Below are positions 63,668 to 64,000 of a stretch of 64,000 nucleotides of DNA, piece after piece. Each line of letters opens with the position of its first letter. The stretch's first letter is position 1. The notes under the pieces were generated by a model. That model was not told the origin of the DNA and ran no database searches. It saw only the letters and a list, made by a program, of their open reading frames with translations. A program made the position numbers and the translations under genes. Origin of the DNA: G963666895 sp963666895 (GTDB lineage: Bacteria > Desulfobacterota > Desulfovibrionia > Desulfovibrionales > Desulfovibrionaceae); the NCBI GenBank assembly GCA_963666895.2, contig CAXXNS010000003.1, forward strand, positions 186,001 through 250,000. The letters are read 5' to 3'.

Positions 63668-64000
63668 ATGCACGCCGACGTCGAAGAGATCAGGCGCATC
63701 CTTGAAGACGCCAAACGGTTCCACGGGCATCTCTGCGGCGGCCAGGTCGTGGGCGTACGCATGGCCCTGGCCGGGCTCCGGGAACTGGGCATCACGGACC
63801 CCAAGGGCAAGCAACGCAAGGACTTCGTGGTCTTCGTGGAGACCTACCGTTGCGCCACGGACGCCATCATCGTCGCCACGGGCCTGACCCCGGGCAGACG
63901 AAGCCTCAGGGTCAAGGACTTTGGCAAGATGGCGGCCACCTTCGTCCACCTGCCCAGCGGCCGGGCCGTGCGCGTCAACGCCCTGGAGTCCTCGCGGGAA
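63668..64000 (+). CDS. FmdE family protein (partial, runs off the window)
   Basis: The first 111 residues are visible. FHGHLCGGQVVGVRMALAGL (about 18-37) and YRCATDAIIVATGL are the FmdE-family metal-site motifs (HGHxCxG and RCxTDA). FmdE is linked to molybdenum/tungsten formylmethanofuran dehydrogenase loci in methanogens and to oxyanion-type genes in anaerobic bacteria. GAGGTG precedes the ATG 13 bases after the TonB gene stop, so they form an operon. Confidence 0.85.
   Translation, partial: MHADVEEIRRILEDAKRFHGHLCGGQVVGVRMALAGLRELGITDPKGKQRKDFVVFVETYRCATDAIIVATGLTPGRRSLRVKDFGKMAATFVHLPSGRAVRVNALESSRE

Noticed and set aside
1..64000. CRISPR arrays, prophage or defence islands
   Set aside because: No regularly spaced repeats, cas genes, phage structural genes or restriction systems were seen.

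Overview
The window looks like a chromosomal segment of a GC-rich, anaerobic, motile deltaproteobacterium of the Desulfovibrionaceae (Desulfovibrio/Pseudodesulfovibrio type). The basis is a selenocysteine formate dehydrogenase FdhAB with FdhD and FdhE, a locus resembling the orange-protein (ORP) cluster (paired ferredoxin-containing MinD ATPases plus NifX-type proteins), a TRAP transporter, Feo iron uptake, and many two-component and chemotaxis proteins. No rRNA, complete tRNA, CRISPR array, prophage or intact insertion sequence was found.

Layout. 0-8 kb: two unknown soluble proteins, a flavodoxin-like reductase, CheY, a DhnA-type aldolase, a nucleoside-recognition membrane protein, a soluble hybrid histidine kinase, an AI-2E/PerM exporter and FlaG with a good sigma-28 promoter. 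8-16 kb: two paralogous lipoproteins, a DctPQM TRAP transporter, a TetR regulator with a palindromic operator, a TerB-like protein and an AsmA-like protein. 16-20.2 kb: one minus-strand operon headed by a Fur-box-like site, encoding a DUF2325 protein, a TPR-like protein, an HD-GYP phosphodiesterase, a small Cys-rich membrane protein, FeoA and a frameshifted FeoB. 20.4-28.4 kb: a chemotaxis operon (HATPase-STAS fusion, CheA with two HPt domains, CheW, MCP, CheR, CheB). 29-31.6 kb: an anti-sigma / periplasmic sensor / ECF sigma cassette in the cnrYXH order, then an orphan OmpR-type regulator.

31.6-43 kb: an ORP-like and Fe-S/Mo-cluster gene set (DUF134, NifX-type proteins, two MinD ATPases, NifU-like scaffold, CGGC protein), then a minus-strand selenium-type operon (YedE, TusA-like, DUF3343-kinase fusion, DUF89) and a MoeA with a C-terminal binding-protein-like domain. 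Most genes here carry one or several 1-nt frameshifts in short homopolymers, almost always insertions, so local sequence quality is suspect. 43-47 kb: a lipoprotein sensor, histidine kinase and receiver-STAS regulator that are translationally coupled. 47-57 kb: three periplasmic thioredoxin-fold proteins, fdhB, fdhA (in-frame UGA), a small leader gene, a transposase-derived gene, fdhE, fdhD, mobB and mobA. A repeated 20-nt motif lies upstream of fdhE, fdhD and mobA. 57-59 kb: small solo genes and an RRM protein.

59-64 kb: a methyltransferase, an XRE regulator fused to a binding-protein-like domain, a TonB-dependent receptor and the start of an FmdE-family gene. Together they look like an outer-membrane uptake system that may serve molybdate, tungstate or a metal chelate. 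The unifying theme of 38-64 kb is supply of selenium, molybdopterin and metal to formate dehydrogenase. A ~124-bp hairpin repeat occurs twice (12.4 and 33.1 kb).
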